Below, piece after piece: positions 36,346-47,009 of a DNA stretch of 64,000 nt. The stretch is from Marinobacter salinisoli (GTDB taxonomy: Bacteria > Pseudomonadota > Gammaproteobacteria > Pseudomonadales > Oleiphilaceae), in contig NZ_CP071247.1 of the NCBI RefSeq assembly GCF_017301335.1, forward strand, positions 620,001-684,000. Reading direction: 5' to 3'. Every line of letters begins with the position of its first letter. The first letter of the stretch is position 1. The translations under genes were made by a program, and so were the position numbers. The notes under the pieces were generated by a model. The model ran no database searches and had not been told where the DNA came from. It saw nothing but the letters and a program-made list of their open reading frames with translations.

Positions 36346-38421
36346 ATGAAAAACAGAGCCGGAAGTTTCAGTCTGGATCAGGGGGGCAACAAGCTTGTTG
36401 CTGGCCTGATTGCTGCACTGATCGCACTTACCATCCTGCTCGTTGTGGTCCTGTTCATGATTAACAGGAACAGCCAGCACGATCAGGAATACATTGCCCA
36501 CACCGCGGAATTGCGAGTGCTCTCGCAGGCCATCGCGAAGAACGCGACCGAGGCTGCCGGCGGTACCGCCGAGGCATTCAACCAGCTCCGCCGTTCGCGG
36601 GATGAGTTCCAGCAGCTCTGGACCAACATCACCAAAGGCAACCCGGAAACCGGCCTCCCGGCCAGTGAACTGGCCCAGAACAGTGGCGTCCAGGACAACT
36701 GGAACAACGTTCGGGAAAACGCCGACAAGATCCTGTCCACCCAGGACGCGGTACTGGGCCTGCACGAAGTAGCCCGGACCCTGAACGAAACCATTCCCCA
36801 GCTGCAGGTGGAATACGACGACATCGTTCGCATCCTGCTGGACAATGGCGCGCCTGCCGAACAGATTTCCATGGCCCAGCGCCAGTCCCTGCTCGCCGAA
36901 CGGATCGTTCGCTCGGTGAACAACGTACTCTCTGGTGACGAAGAAGCCGTAATCGCCGCCGACCGCTTTGGCCGTGACGCCAGCCTGTTCGGCCGTGTAC
37001 TGGAAGGCCAGCTGAGCGGCAACCAGGGCATGGGCATCTCCAAGGTAAACGACGAAGACGCCATCTACGGTCTTGAGGCCGTTGACGAGCTGTTCGAATT
37101 CGTTAACCAGAACGTTGACGCGATCCTTGAAGCCTCTCCCGACCTCTTCAAGGTACGTACCGCCGCCAGCGACATCTTCCAGAACTCCGAGCTCCTGCTG
37201 ACCGAGCTGTCCACCCTGGCCGACAGTTTCCGTGAAGACTCCAGCGTACGCTTCTTTGGCCCGACCCTGGCCTTCATCATCCTGGCGGGCATGATTGGTA
37301 TCGTTATCTTCATCGGTCTGGCCCTGTACCGCGACGCCCGCGAGCGTCTGGCCACCACCGAAGAGCAGAACGAACAGAACCAGAACGCGATCCTGCGACT
37401 GCTGGACGAACTGGCCGACCTCGCGGACGGTGACTTGACCACCGAGGCGACGGTAACCGAAGACTTCACCGGCGCCATCGCGGACTCGATCAACTACGCG
37501 ATCGACCAGATGCGCGGTCTGGTAACCGCGATTCGGGGAACCGCGGTAGGCGTTGCCTCTGCGGCCCAGGAAACCCAGGCCACAGCGATGCACCTGGCCG
37601 ACGCGTCCGAGCACCAGGCGCAAGAAATTGCCGGCGCTTCTGCAGCGGTTAACGAGATGGCGGTGTCCATCGACCAGGTATCCTCGAACGCGGCCGAATC
37701 CTCCGCGGTAGCGGAGCGGTCGGTTGCGATCGCGAAGAAAGGCGCGGAAGTGGTACAGAACACCATCCGCGGCATGGATAACATCCGTGAGCAGATCCAG
37801 GAAACCTCGAAACGGATCAAGCGTCTGGGTGAATCGTCCCAGGAAATCGGTGACATCGTATCTCTGATCAACGACATCGCCGACCAGACCAACATCCTGT
37901 CTCTGAACGCGGCAATCCAGGCCTCTATGGCCGGTGACGCAGGTCGGGGCTTCGCGGTGGTTGCGGACGAAGTTCAGCGCCTTGCGGAACGTTCTTCTGC
38001 CGCAACCAAGCAGATTGAAGCACTGGTTAAGACGATCCAGTCTGATACCAACGAGGCGGTAATCTCCATGGAACACACCACCGCCGAGGTGGTCCGTGGT
38101 GCACGCCTGGCACAGGACGCGGGTATCGCGCTCGAAGAGATCGAGAACGTATCCATGAGCCTGGCGGAACTGATCCAGAACATCTCCAACGCGGCGCGTC
38201 AGCAGTCGTCCTCTGCGGCCCACATTTCCAATACGATGAACGTCATCCAGGAAATCACTTCGCAGACCTCGTCTGGTACCAACGCGACCGCCAAGTCTAT
38301 CGGTCACCTGGCCGAGATGGCGTCCGAACTACGGTCTTCGGTTGCCGGCTTTACCCTGCCGGACGAAGACGCCGTCGATCAGGAAGAAGAGGAAGACGCC
38401 GACGTACCGGTGGTGGGCTGA
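36346..38421 (+). CDS. pilJ: Type IV pilus methyl-accepting chemoreceptor PilJ
   Basis: The 691-residue receptor has membrane helices near residues 14-37 and 306-328, enclosing a helical periplasmic sensor. A linker and a long cytoplasmic coiled coil follow, with the signalling tip NDIADQTNILSLNAAIQASM and AGDAGRGFAVVADEVQRLA. It senses surface contact and pilin in Pseudomonas and controls ChpA. Substitution of the usual AAIEAA by AAIQAS at the tip is typical of PilJ. The C-terminus is acidic. Confidence 0.95.
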   Translation: MKNRAGSFSLDQGGNKLVAGLIAALIALTILLVVVLFMINRNSQHDQEYIAHTAELRVLSQAIAKNATEAAGGTAEAFNQLRRSRDEFQQLWTNITKGNPETGLPASELAQNSGVQDNWNNVRENADKILSTQDAVLGLHEVARTLNETIPQLQVEYDDIVRILLDNGAPAEQISMAQRQSLLAERIVRSVNNVLSGDEEAVIAADRFGRDASLFGRVLEGQLSGNQGMGISKVNDEDAIYGLEAVDELFEFVNQNVDAILEASPDLFKVRTAASDIFQNSELLLTELSTLADSFREDSSVRFFGPTLAFIILAGMIGIVIFIGLALYRDARERLATTEEQNEQNQNAILRLLDELADLADGDLTTEATVTEDFTGAIADSINYAIDQMRGLVTAIRGTAVGVASAAQETQATAMHLADASEHQAQEIAGASAAVNEMAVSIDQVSSNAAESSAVAERSVAIAKKGAEVVQNTIRGMDNIREQIQETSKRIKRLGESSQEIGDIVSLINDIADQTNILSLNAAIQASMAGDAGRGFAVVADEVQRLAERSSAATKQIEALVKTIQSDTNEAVISMEHTTAEVVRGARLAQDAGIALEEIENVSMSLAELIQNISNAARQQSSSAAHISNTMNVIQEITSQTSSGTNATAKSIGHLAEMASELRSSVAGFTLPDEDAVDQEEEEDADVPVVG

Positions 38422-38448
38422 TTTTCGGTCTCGGGCTGTTGACGGTTT

Positions 38449-39348
38449 ATGGCGTACATGCATAAAAATCTGTCTCCTGACGAGGGCATCTGGTCCCTGC
38501 GCCGACTCCCGGATATGGACGAGGCGCAGTTCAGTCAGTGGCAGACATTACTGGAGCACCGTACCGGCATGACCCTGTCCGCCGAGCGCCGCTCATTCCT
38601 GGAAACCAATCTCGGGATCCGGATGAGGGAAATCGGCTGCAGCAGCTACCAGGCCTATTACGAGCAGATCGTATCCGGCCCGAATGGCATTCGTGAATGG
38701 TCGACTCTGGTGGATCGGCTGACGGTCCAGGAAACCCGGTTCTTCCGGGACCCGGACGCCTTCCGCCTGGTGTCAGACTTCGTTCTGACCCGCCCGAGGG
38801 AAGCGCTGAAAAAGCGCCCCCTGGAGGTTTGGAGTGTGGGGTGCTCAACCGGCGAAGAGCCATACACCCTGGCTATGGTCCTGAATGAATGCATGACGCA
38901 GCTGGAGCTGCCGCCGCTGTTTGGCGTGACCGGCTCGGACATCAGCAAGCCCGCCATTGAGAAGGCCCGTCGAGGGCAGTTCAATCCGCGCAAACTGATG
39001 GGAATGGACGAGACACTGAAGGCCCGGTATTTCCGCCCCGCCGAGCGGAACACCGTAGAAATTGTGGATAGCATCCGGGATCGGGTGTGTTTCGCCGGGC
39101 TGAACGTGCTCAACCTCGACAAGGCACCGATGCACGGCATGAACATTATCTTCTGCCAGAATCTGCTGATTTACTTCCGCCGCTGGCGCCGGCGGGAAAT
39201 AGTCAGACGACTAGCGGAGCGACTGGCGCCCGGGGGGCTGCTGGTACTGGGCCAGGGTGAGCTGACTGACTATCAGCCGCCGGGTCTGCAGAGGGTACCC
39301 TCGGAACATGTACTGGCGTGGATCAAGCGCCAGACTGACGAAGAATAA
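38449..39348 (+). CDS. pilK: CheR-type receptor methyltransferase PilK
   Basis: The 299-residue enzyme has a CheR N-terminal domain and the SAM-binding domain with VWSVGCSTGEEPYTLAM, VTGSDISKPAIEKARRG and IIFCQNLLIYF. It should methylate glutamates of PilJ, opposed by ChpB. No good ribosome site precedes ATG 38449; ATG 38458 is the alternative. It sits between pilJ and chpA as in Pseudomonas. Confidence 0.93.
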   Translation: MAYMHKNLSPDEGIWSLRRLPDMDEAQFSQWQTLLEHRTGMTLSAERRSFLETNLGIRMREIGCSSYQAYYEQIVSGPNGIREWSTLVDRLTVQETRFFRDPDAFRLVSDFVLTRPREALKKRPLEVWSVGCSTGEEPYTLAMVLNECMTQLELPPLFGVTGSDISKPAIEKARRGQFNPRKLMGMDETLKARYFRPAERNTVEIVDSIRDRVCFAGLNVLNLDKAPMHGMNIIFCQNLLIYFRRWRRREIVRRLAERLAPGGLLVLGQGELTDYQPPGLQRVPSEHVLAWIKRQTDEE

Positions 39349-39359
39349 CCGGAGTGGTT

Positions 39360-42300
39360 ATGGGCAATCACCATGACAGCATCGCCCTCGACTGGGTTCG
39401 GGGCGAAATACAGGACACGCTGACACAAGGTCAGCATGCACTGGAAGCGTACGTCGATAATCGCGACGACACTGCGCGCCTGCGCTTCTGCCTGAATTAT
39501 CTCCATCAGGTGCACGGCACCTTGCAGATGGTCGAGCTTTACGGTGCAGCCCTGCTGACCGAGGAAATGGAAAAGCTCACGCAGGCCATCCTGAACGAGT
39601 CGGTGACCAACATCGACGAGGCCATCGAAGTCCTGATGCAGGCCATCCTGCAGCTGCCTCAATACCTTGAGCACCTGGGCAGCAGCGAGGACGACTTCCC
39701 GATGGTATTGCTGCCGCTGCTGAACGATCTTCGTGCAGCCCGCGGCGAGGCCTTGCTGTCTGACACTTCGCTGTTCAAGCCGGATCTGAGCCGCTCCAGA
39801 ATGAGCGTCCCTGACCAGATTTCCCAGCGCTTGCAGGACCCCCAAGTGCTGGGCCACATCCGCAAACTGCGCCAGATGTACCAGTTCGCTCTCGCCGGCG
39901 TGATTCGCGAAGAGGATCTGGACGCCCAGTTCGACTACTTGCAGAAGGTGATTCTGCGCCTGAATCGCCTGTGCCAGAAAACCCCTCGGGGCGAGCTCTG
40001 GAAAGCCGCCGGCGCCTTTGTGGAAACCCTTCAGCACAAGGCCAACCCGGTGAACGCCGCGGTGAAATCGCTGCTGCGGGAACTGGACACCGAAATTCGC
40101 CGGCTGGCCGATCAGCACGCGGATATTCTTCGGCAGCCGGCGCCAGAAGCCCTGCTCAAGCACTTGCTGTACTACGTGGCGCGCGCCCGGGACGTTAATA
40201 GCCCGCAGGTCAGTGCGCTGCGTGCCGAGTACCGTCTGGACCAGGCCCTGCCGTCGGAAGACGACGTCGATGCCGCTCGCTCCCGGGTTTCCGGACCCGG
40301 CCGCGAAGCCATCCACTCGGTGGTTGGCGCGCTCAATGAGGAACTCGCCAAACTCAAAGACCAGCTGGATCTGTTTGTCCGCGCCGAACTGCGCCAGAAC
40401 CACGAACTGGAAGACCTGCTGCCGGGCCTGAAACAGGTGGCCAATACGCTCGCCGTCCTGGGCCTGGGTATTCCGCGCAAAGTGGTCAACGAGCAAATCG
40501 AACTGGTTGAAAAGCTGGTCAACCAGACCGAACTGGTGGACGACGGCACCATGATGGACATCGCCGGTGCCCTGCTCTATGTGGAGGCCAGCCTGTCCGC
40601 ACTGGAGCAGGATGGCCAGACCGACGAGACCGCGATCGATTCCGCCGATGCGCCGAACCTTGGTTCCCGTGAGCTGGGCGAAGCGAGCAGCGCGCTGCTT
40701 CGTGAATCCCGCAACACCCTGGAACAGGTCAAATCGTCGATTGTTAACTTTATCGCCTCCCAGTGGGACACCCGGGAAATCGAACACGTGCCGGGTCTGC
40801 TGCACAGCATCCGCGGTGGTCTCGGCCTGATCCCACTGGATCAGGTTTCTGACATGCTCGCCTCCGCCGAGCGCTACATCACCGATGTCCTGCTTACCGG
40901 CAAGCAGATCCCTGACTGGCGTCAGCTCGATACCCTGGCCGACGCCGTGACCAGTATCGAGTATTACCTGGAGCGTCTGGTCGAGGGCAACGACGAAAAC
41001 GACATCATTCTTCAGGTCGCCGAAGAAAGCCTGGCATCCCTTGGCTTCCCGGTCGGTGCCGAACCGACCTGGTCAGCCGACACGGAGAGCAGCGACATCC
41101 CGACCATTGATGCCGCCACCCTGGAAGCAACCGCACCGGAGCCGGAAGCCGCCAAGGAATCCGATCAGGAACTGCTGGACGACGAAATCCTCGGCATCTT
41201 CATTGAGGAAGCCGAAGAAGTTCTCGAAACCATCAACGAATTCTATCCGCGCCTGCGCCAGGATCATGACGACCGTGAGGCGCTGTCCGAAGTTCGTCGC
41301 GCCTTCCATACCCTCAAGGGCAGTGGTCGGCTGGTTGGCGCAACCAGCCTGGGCGAGCTGGCCTGGGGTGTCGAAAACCTGTTGAATCGGGTTATCGACC
41401 AGAGCATCAAGCTGAACGACGAGCTGTTCACCCTGGTGGATGACACGGTTGCGCGTATCCCGGCACTGATCAGTGACTTCCGCGCCGGCCGGGCCGATGC
41501 CGATGTGTCGGAGCTGACCGAACGCGCCGAAGCGATGGCGACCACCCGCCGCGTCGACGCGGCGACCAGTGAATCGGCGGCGGACACCATCGTTGAGGCG
41601 GAACACGACCTTACCGAAAGCGCCAGCGGCGATGACGAGGAAATCGAACTGACGGCGCCGGCGGTGGACGAGACTCCCGGTGCCGACGAAGACGACCTGA
41701 TCGACGACGAAATCCTCGAGATCTTTATCGAGGAAGCCGGCGAAGTCCTGGAAACCGTTCAGGAGCACCTGCCCACCCTGCTCAACCAGTTTGATGACCG
41801 TACTGCGCTGTCCGAGGTCCGTCGGGCCTATCACACCCTGAAAGGCAGCGGCCGGATGGTAGGTGCTGAGGTGGTTGGCGAACTGGCCTGGTCGGTAGAG
41901 AACATGCTGAACCGGGTCATTGACGGCAGCATCCTGATGAACAAGGACATCGCCGACCTGTTGCACGAGGTTACCGGCGTTCTGCCTGGCCTGGTGGAAG
42001 ATTTTGAGAAGCGCCGCGCCGCCGGCTGCGACACAGCCAGTCTTGAAGCCCGGGCTGAAGCACTGGCCAAAGGTGAAATTCCGGCTGCCAGCAGCATGCC
42101 CGCTGCCGATGACGCCGACGAGGAAGACCGGTCCGACGATACGGCCCCGGAACAAGCCCAGTCCCAGAGCAGTGCTGATCCTGTCCTGCTGGATATCTTC
42201 GAAAGCGAAGCCGAAACCCACCTGCAGACGCTTTATCACTACCTCGAAGCCGCCGGCGACAAAGCCACCGTGTCGTACACCGACGACCTGTCCCGCGCGC

Positions 42301-45300
42301 TGCACACGCTCAAGGGCAGCGCCCATACCGCCGGCATTGATCCGATTGCCGCCGTGATTACCCCGCTGGAGCGGTTTGTTAAGGAATCCCGGGCCCAGAA
42401 CAAGCGCGCAGACCGCGACGTGATTGGCTGCATCAGCGATGCCTGCCGGTTTCTGACCCAGGGACTCGAACAGCTTCGCAGCGCACCGCAGGCGACCCTG
42501 CCCGGGACCGACGAATTCCTGGAAAAGCTGGACCGCATTGCCGAGGACACCTTGCGTGCCCAGTACGACAATGACGGTGACGACGCGAATCAGAAGCCGG
42601 CGTCCCAGCTGGTCCAGATGTTCCTCAATGAAGGTCTCGACATCGTCCTGGATGCGGACCGCATCCTCGATCAGTGGGTTTCCGAACCAGCCAACCACGA
42701 GCTTCTGACGCCGCTTCGGGCCGAACTGGGCCAGCTGACCGACGTCTCTGCCGACGCCGGCCTGTCGGACATTTCGGCCCTCTCCGGCGCCCTTCGTGAC
42801 ATCTACAGCGAGCTGGTCAACACCGATGAGACGCCGGAACAGGCCCTGATCGAGACACTGCACAGCGCTCATGATCACCTGATCAACATGATGGATCAGG
42901 TGGCGGCCGGGCTGGCCACCGAATCCAGCGATGACATTCTTGCACGTCTGGAGGCCCTGGTGCCGCAGCGCGCTGACGTGCCGGCGGCTGAGCAAGACCA
43001 GGGGCCAGACCCCTTCGAGCAAGAGTTTACCGGTGATCTCGAAGCCATCGATCTGGACATCGAAGCGGACGAGATCGAACTGACGGCCACGACCGATCAT
43101 CCCGCCGCCGGGGAACAGCCTCCGCTGCCCGAAACCACAGAGACCGACAGTGACTGGGATGAGGAGCTGGCGGAAATCTTCCTGGAGGAGGCGCGCGACC
43201 TGATCGACAGCACCGCCGAAGCTCTGCAGAACTGGAGTGAGAACACCCAGGACCTGGACATTCTTCGCCTGCTGCAGCGTGACCTGCACACACTGAAAGG
43301 TGGCGCGCGCCTGGCCGGTATCGCGTCCATCGGTGATTTGTCGCACGAGCTGGAAACCCTCTTCGAAGGTCTGACCGAACAACGCCTGTCGATCAACGAA
43401 CATTTGTCCGACCTGCTGTTCCGTTGTCACGATCGCCTCGCCAACATGGTCGACGCCCTGGCAGCCCAGGAACCACCGACAGCCGCGCCGGATCTGATTG
43501 AGGAAATCCGGGGCTACATGACGACGGCCACCGGCTCACGGCCGGTCACCGATATTGGTCAGGCTGACGACACCGCAGCCGAAGCCGAGTCAAATGCGGA
43601 ATTCGATACCATGCCCGGTGCCGATCACCCCGCGGAGGCCGACGAGCCAACCGGCCAGATGGCAGCCCCCGCTGCTGCCGAGCCGGTTGCTGAAGCCGAT
43701 GTGACCGAGCCGGAGCCCGCTGCCGCCGACCTGTCTCACCTGGATCCGGAACTGATCGGCATCTTCCTGGAAGAAGCCTACGACCTGATCAACTCTACCG
43801 GCAGTGCCCTGCACACCTGGAGCGAAGATCCTTCTGACCGGGCCATTGCCGCCGAGCTTCAGCGCGACGTGCACACCCTGAAGGGCGGAGCCCGGATGGC
43901 CGGCGTCGAAGCCATCGGTAACCTCACCCACGTTCTCGAAGACCTGTTCGAAAAAGTCGCCGAAGGCCAGCTGGAGGCCAGCGACGCCATGCACGACTTG
44001 TTGTTTGCCTGTCACGACCGACTGGCCCAGATGGTCGATCAGGTGGCGGGCCAGAGTCCCTGCCCGCCAGCCAATGAGCTGGTGGCCCGGGTCGAGGCCA
44101 TTCTGCGCGGTGACGCCCAGCCAGCCGAAGCTCCGGCCGCGGACGTCAGTGAACCGCCGGTGCCGGAAACGAGCGTCAACGCGGCGGATGAGCCGGCTTC
44201 CCAACCAGCACCAGCCTTTGCCGGTGACGATGACCTGATTGGCATCTTCCTGGATGAAGCCATCGAAATTCACGCCACCATCGGTGAAAGCCTCGCGCAG
44301 TGGCGCGAGGAGCCGGAAGAGCTGACCGGCGTGACCCAGCTGCAACAGGATCTGCATACCCTCAAAGGTGGTGCACGTCTGTCCGATATCGACACCGTGG
44401 CCGAACTGGCCGAAGCCTGGTCCGATGCGCTGGATCCGTTGATTGCCGGCGCCGATAACCAGAGCGAATTGTTCACCCTGAGCGACAAGGCCCACGATGC
44501 CCTGCAGGTCATGCTCAGCACCATTGAAGATGGCAGCCGCCCCGCGCCGCAGTCCGAACTGATTGCCGCGTTCCGGGCCGCCCATGAAAGTGCCGAAGAC
44601 AACGCACCTGCAACCGGCTCTGAGGATTCGGCTCCGACCGAGGGAGTTGATCCGGAAGTTCTGGAGATTTTCCTGGAAGAGGCCGGGGAAATCATGGATC
44701 AGCTGGAGCAGCTGCTGGATGACTGGCGCAAAGAGCCGGCCAACCACAGCTTCAACCAGGAAGCACAGCGCGCCTTGCACACACTCAAGGGTGGCGCTCG
44801 GCTGTCCCAGCTCACCACGCTGGGCGACAAGGCTCATGCTTTCGAAACACGCCTGATTGATCTGGGCGGCAATGCGCCGACCGACGAACAGTGGCAAAGC
44901 ATCACCGGCGATCACGACCAGATCATCAAACTGGTTTCTGACATCCGTGACCGGGGCGCGGCGGCACTGGCCGAGACAGCGGAACCGGCGCCGGAAGCGA
45001 AGCCGCAGGCCAAACCCGAAGTCGGGGTCGAGATGACCAGGCCGGCCGTCGAGCCGGCGGCGAAGGTCGACGCCAAGGCAGCGCCCGGGCCCGAGACGGC
45101 CACCACCGCCCGGAAACTGCCCGGCGGACGGAAAGACAAGGCGAGTAAACGCGCCGCGGATAAACAGCGCGCCGCTCAGGAAACCATCCGGGTCTCCGCT
45201 CCGCTGCTGGATGATCTGGTCAACCTGGCCGGGGAAACCAGTATTACCCGGGGCCGCCTGGAAACCCAGACCAGCGACTTCGGCCAGACTCTGGAAGAAA

Positions 45301-47009
45301 TGGCCGCCACCATCGAGCGTCTGCGAGAGCAGCTGCGCCGGATGGAAATCGAAACCGAAACCCAGATCCTGTTCACGGCCGAGAAAGAACATGGCCCGGA
45401 GTACGGCGAGGACTTCGACCCGCTGGAAATGGACCGTTATTCCTCCATCCAGCAGTTGTCACGGGCCCTGTCCGAGTCCGCATCGGATTTGGCTGACCTG
45501 CGGGAAACCCTGGGCGACCGGATTCGCGACACCGAAACGCTGTTGCTGCAACAGTCCCGGATCAACACGGAACTGCAGGAAGGTCTGATGAAGACCCGAA
45601 TGATTCCGTTCTCGTCCACGGTTCCCCGTCTGCGACGGATCGTTCGCCAGATCAGCGGCGAACTGGGCAAGAAAGTGGACTTCGATGTCCGCAACGCCGA
45701 GGGCGAAATGGACCGGAACATCCTGGAACGGATGATCGCGCCGCTGGAGCACATGCTCCGGAACGCCCTCGACCATGGCGTTGAGATGCCGGAAGACCGC
45801 AAGAAAGCCGGCAAGCCGGAAACCGGTGAAGTGATTCTCTCGCTCACCCGCGAAGGCGGTGACGTGGTCCTGCGCATGATGGACGACGGTAAGGGTATCC
45901 CCTCCAGCGTCATCCGCGACAAAGCGATTCGACAGGGCCTGATGAGCGAAGAGGAAGACCTGACCGAACGCGAGATCCTGCAGTTTATTCTGCAGCCGGG
46001 CTTCTCCACGGCTCAGCAGGTAACGCAGATTTCCGGCCGTGGCGTGGGCATGGACGTGGTCGCCAGCGAGATCAAACAGCTGGGCGGCAGCCTGGACATC
46101 GACTCGGAATTGGGCCGTGGTACCACCTTTACCGTGCGCCTGCCGTTCACGGTATCGGTGAACCGGGCCCTGATGGTCTCCAGTGGTGACGATTTCTACG
46201 CCATCCCGCTCAACACCATCGAAGGTATTGTCCGGGTCAGCTCCTACGAGCTGGAGGAATACTACAAGCCCGACGCACCGCTGTACGAATACGCCGGCCA
46301 GGACTACCGCCTGCAATACCTCGGCAGCCTGCTGAACAGCGACCACCAGCCCAAGCTGCACGGTCATCCGCTGCCACTGCCGGTGATCCTGGTACGGGGT
46401 GCCGAGCAGCCCATGGCGCTGCAGGTGGACAACATCATGGGCAGCCGGGAAATCGTGGTTAAGTCGCTGGGGCCGCAGTTTGGTACCGTCCGGGGCGTGT
46501 CCGGTGCGACCATCCTGGGTGACGGTAACGTGGTCGTCATTCTCGACCTGCCGGCCATGATCCGGTCAGACATCCTGTCCGAACGTCAGCGCCTGGCGAA
46601 TCTCGAAAAAGCCCGCGAGGTGGCACGCTACGAAGAAACCATCACCAAAGTCATGGTGGTGGACGACTCGGTCACCGTTCGTAAGGTTACCTCACGCCTG
46701 CTGGAGCGTAACGGCATGGACGTGGTGCTGGCCAAAGACGGGCTGGATGCGGTGGCACAGCTGCAGGATCACAAGCCCGACATCATCCTGCTGGATATCG
46801 AGATGCCGCGGATGGACGGTTTTGAGGTTGCCAGCTTCGTACGCCACGATGACACCTTGCGGGACACGCCGATCTGTATGATCACCTCGCGGACCGGTGA
46901 CAAGCACCGCGACCGGGCCATGGCCATCGGTGTGAACGAGTACCTTGGCAAGCCGTTCCAGGAAAGCGAACTGCTCGAGACCATCGAACGGCTGACCGGT
47001 AAGCAGTGA
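39360..47009 (+). CDS. chpA: Giant hybrid chemosensory kinase ChpA (multi-HPt CheA with receiver)
   Basis: ATG 39360 follows GGAG by 5 bases; the upstream GTG overlaps it. The 2,549-residue kinase has a string of phosphotransfer domains: seven with HTLKG boxes (His650, 825, 982, 1310, 1505, 1666, 1807) and one with HSIRG (His482). Degenerate copies near residues 49 and 1114 lack the box. Acidic linkers separate them. Then come a CheA dimer region (LAGETSITRGRLE, about 1957), an ATPase (MLRNALDHG, DDGKGIP, GRGVGMDVV), a CheW-like domain (about 2270-2410) and a receiver with Asp2479. It phosphorylates PilG and PilH. Confidence 0.97.
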   Translation: MGNHHDSIALDWVRGEIQDTLTQGQHALEAYVDNRDDTARLRFCLNYLHQVHGTLQMVELYGAALLTEEMEKLTQAILNESVTNIDEAIEVLMQAILQLPQYLEHLGSSEDDFPMVLLPLLNDLRAARGEALLSDTSLFKPDLSRSRMSVPDQISQRLQDPQVLGHIRKLRQMYQFALAGVIREEDLDAQFDYLQKVILRLNRLCQKTPRGELWKAAGAFVETLQHKANPVNAAVKSLLRELDTEIRRLADQHADILRQPAPEALLKHLLYYVARARDVNSPQVSALRAEYRLDQALPSEDDVDAARSRVSGPGREAIHSVVGALNEELAKLKDQLDLFVRAELRQNHELEDLLPGLKQVANTLAVLGLGIPRKVVNEQIELVEKLVNQTELVDDGTMMDIAGALLYVEASLSALEQDGQTDETAIDSADAPNLGSRELGEASSALLRESRNTLEQVKSSIVNFIASQWDTREIEHVPGLLHSIRGGLGLIPLDQVSDMLASAERYITDVLLTGKQIPDWRQLDTLADAVTSIEYYLERLVEGNDENDIILQVAEESLASLGFPVGAEPTWSADTESSDIPTIDAATLEATAPEPEAAKESDQELLDDEILGIFIEEAEEVLETINEFYPRLRQDHDDREALSEVRRAFHTLKGSGRLVGATSLGELAWGVENLLNRVIDQSIKLNDELFTLVDDTVARIPALISDFRAGRADADVSELTERAEAMATTRRVDAATSESAADTIVEAEHDLTESASGDDEEIELTAPAVDETPGADEDDLIDDEILEIFIEEAGEVLETVQEHLPTLLNQFDDRTALSEVRRAYHTLKGSGRMVGAEVVGELAWSVENMLNRVIDGSILMNKDIADLLHEVTGVLPGLVEDFEKRRAAGCDTASLEARAEALAKGEIPAASSMPAADDADEEDRSDDTAPEQAQSQSSADPVLLDIFESEAETHLQTLYHYLEAAGDKATVSYTDDLSRALHTLKGSAHTAGIDPIAAVITPLERFVKESRAQNKRADRDVIGCISDACRFLTQGLEQLRSAPQATLPGTDEFLEKLDRIAEDTLRAQYDNDGDDANQKPASQLVQMFLNEGLDIVLDADRILDQWVSEPANHELLTPLRAELGQLTDVSADAGLSDISALSGALRDIYSELVNTDETPEQALIETLHSAHDHLINMMDQVAAGLATESSDDILARLEALVPQRADVPAAEQDQGPDPFEQEFTGDLEAIDLDIEADEIELTATTDHPAAGEQPPLPETTETDSDWDEELAEIFLEEARDLIDSTAEALQNWSENTQDLDILRLLQRDLHTLKGGARLAGIASIGDLSHELETLFEGLTEQRLSINEHLSDLLFRCHDRLANMVDALAAQEPPTAAPDLIEEIRGYMTTATGSRPVTDIGQADDTAAEAESNAEFDTMPGADHPAEADEPTGQMAAPAAAEPVAEADVTEPEPAAADLSHLDPELIGIFLEEAYDLINSTGSALHTWSEDPSDRAIAAELQRDVHTLKGGARMAGVEAIGNLTHVLEDLFEKVAEGQLEASDAMHDLLFACHDRLAQMVDQVAGQSPCPPANELVARVEAILRGDAQPAEAPAADVSEPPVPETSVNAADEPASQPAPAFAGDDDLIGIFLDEAIEIHATIGESLAQWREEPEELTGVTQLQQDLHTLKGGARLSDIDTVAELAEAWSDALDPLIAGADNQSELFTLSDKAHDALQVMLSTIEDGSRPAPQSELIAAFRAAHESAEDNAPATGSEDSAPTEGVDPEVLEIFLEEAGEIMDQLEQLLDDWRKEPANHSFNQEAQRALHTLKGGARLSQLTTLGDKAHAFETRLIDLGGNAPTDEQWQSITGDHDQIIKLVSDIRDRGAAALAETAEPAPEAKPQAKPEVGVEMTRPAVEPAAKVDAKAAPGPETATTARKLPGGRKDKASKRAADKQRAAQETIRVSAPLLDDLVNLAGETSITRGRLETQTSDFGQTLEEMAATIERLREQLRRMEIETETQILFTAEKEHGPEYGEDFDPLEMDRYSSIQQLSRALSESASDLADLRETLGDRIRDTETLLLQQSRINTELQEGLMKTRMIPFSSTVPRLRRIVRQISGELGKKVDFDVRNAEGEMDRNILERMIAPLEHMLRNALDHGVEMPEDRKKAGKPETGEVILSLTREGGDVVLRMMDDGKGIPSSVIRDKAIRQGLMSEEEDLTEREILQFILQPGFSTAQQVTQISGRGVGMDVVASEIKQLGGSLDIDSELGRGTTFTVRLPFTVSVNRALMVSSGDDFYAIPLNTIEGIVRVSSYELEEYYKPDAPLYEYAGQDYRLQYLGSLLNSDHQPKLHGHPLPLPVILVRGAEQPMALQVDNIMGSREIVVKSLGPQFGTVRGVSGATILGDGNVVVILDLPAMIRSDILSERQRLANLEKAREVARYEETITKVMVVDDSVTVRKVTSRLLERNGMDVVLAKDGLDAVAQLQDHKPDIILLDIEMPRMDGFEVASFVRHDDTLRDTPICMITSRTGDKHRDRAMAIGVNEYLGKPFQESELLETIERLTGKQ

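Noticed and set aside
35842..38307. Open frame of 821 codons on the minus strand opposite pilI and pilJ
   Set aside because: It mirrors the codon pattern of real genes on the plus strand, has no ribosome site or recognisable domain, and the plus-strand products are clear.
41073..45392. Long minus-strand frames (785 and 600 codons) opposite chpA
   Set aside because: They arise from high GC third positions in chpA; composition is Gly/Phe/Gln/Val-rich without domains.
39360..47009. Tandem DNA repeats within chpA
   Set aside because: The repetition is at protein-domain level with diverged codons, not a nucleotide repeat array.
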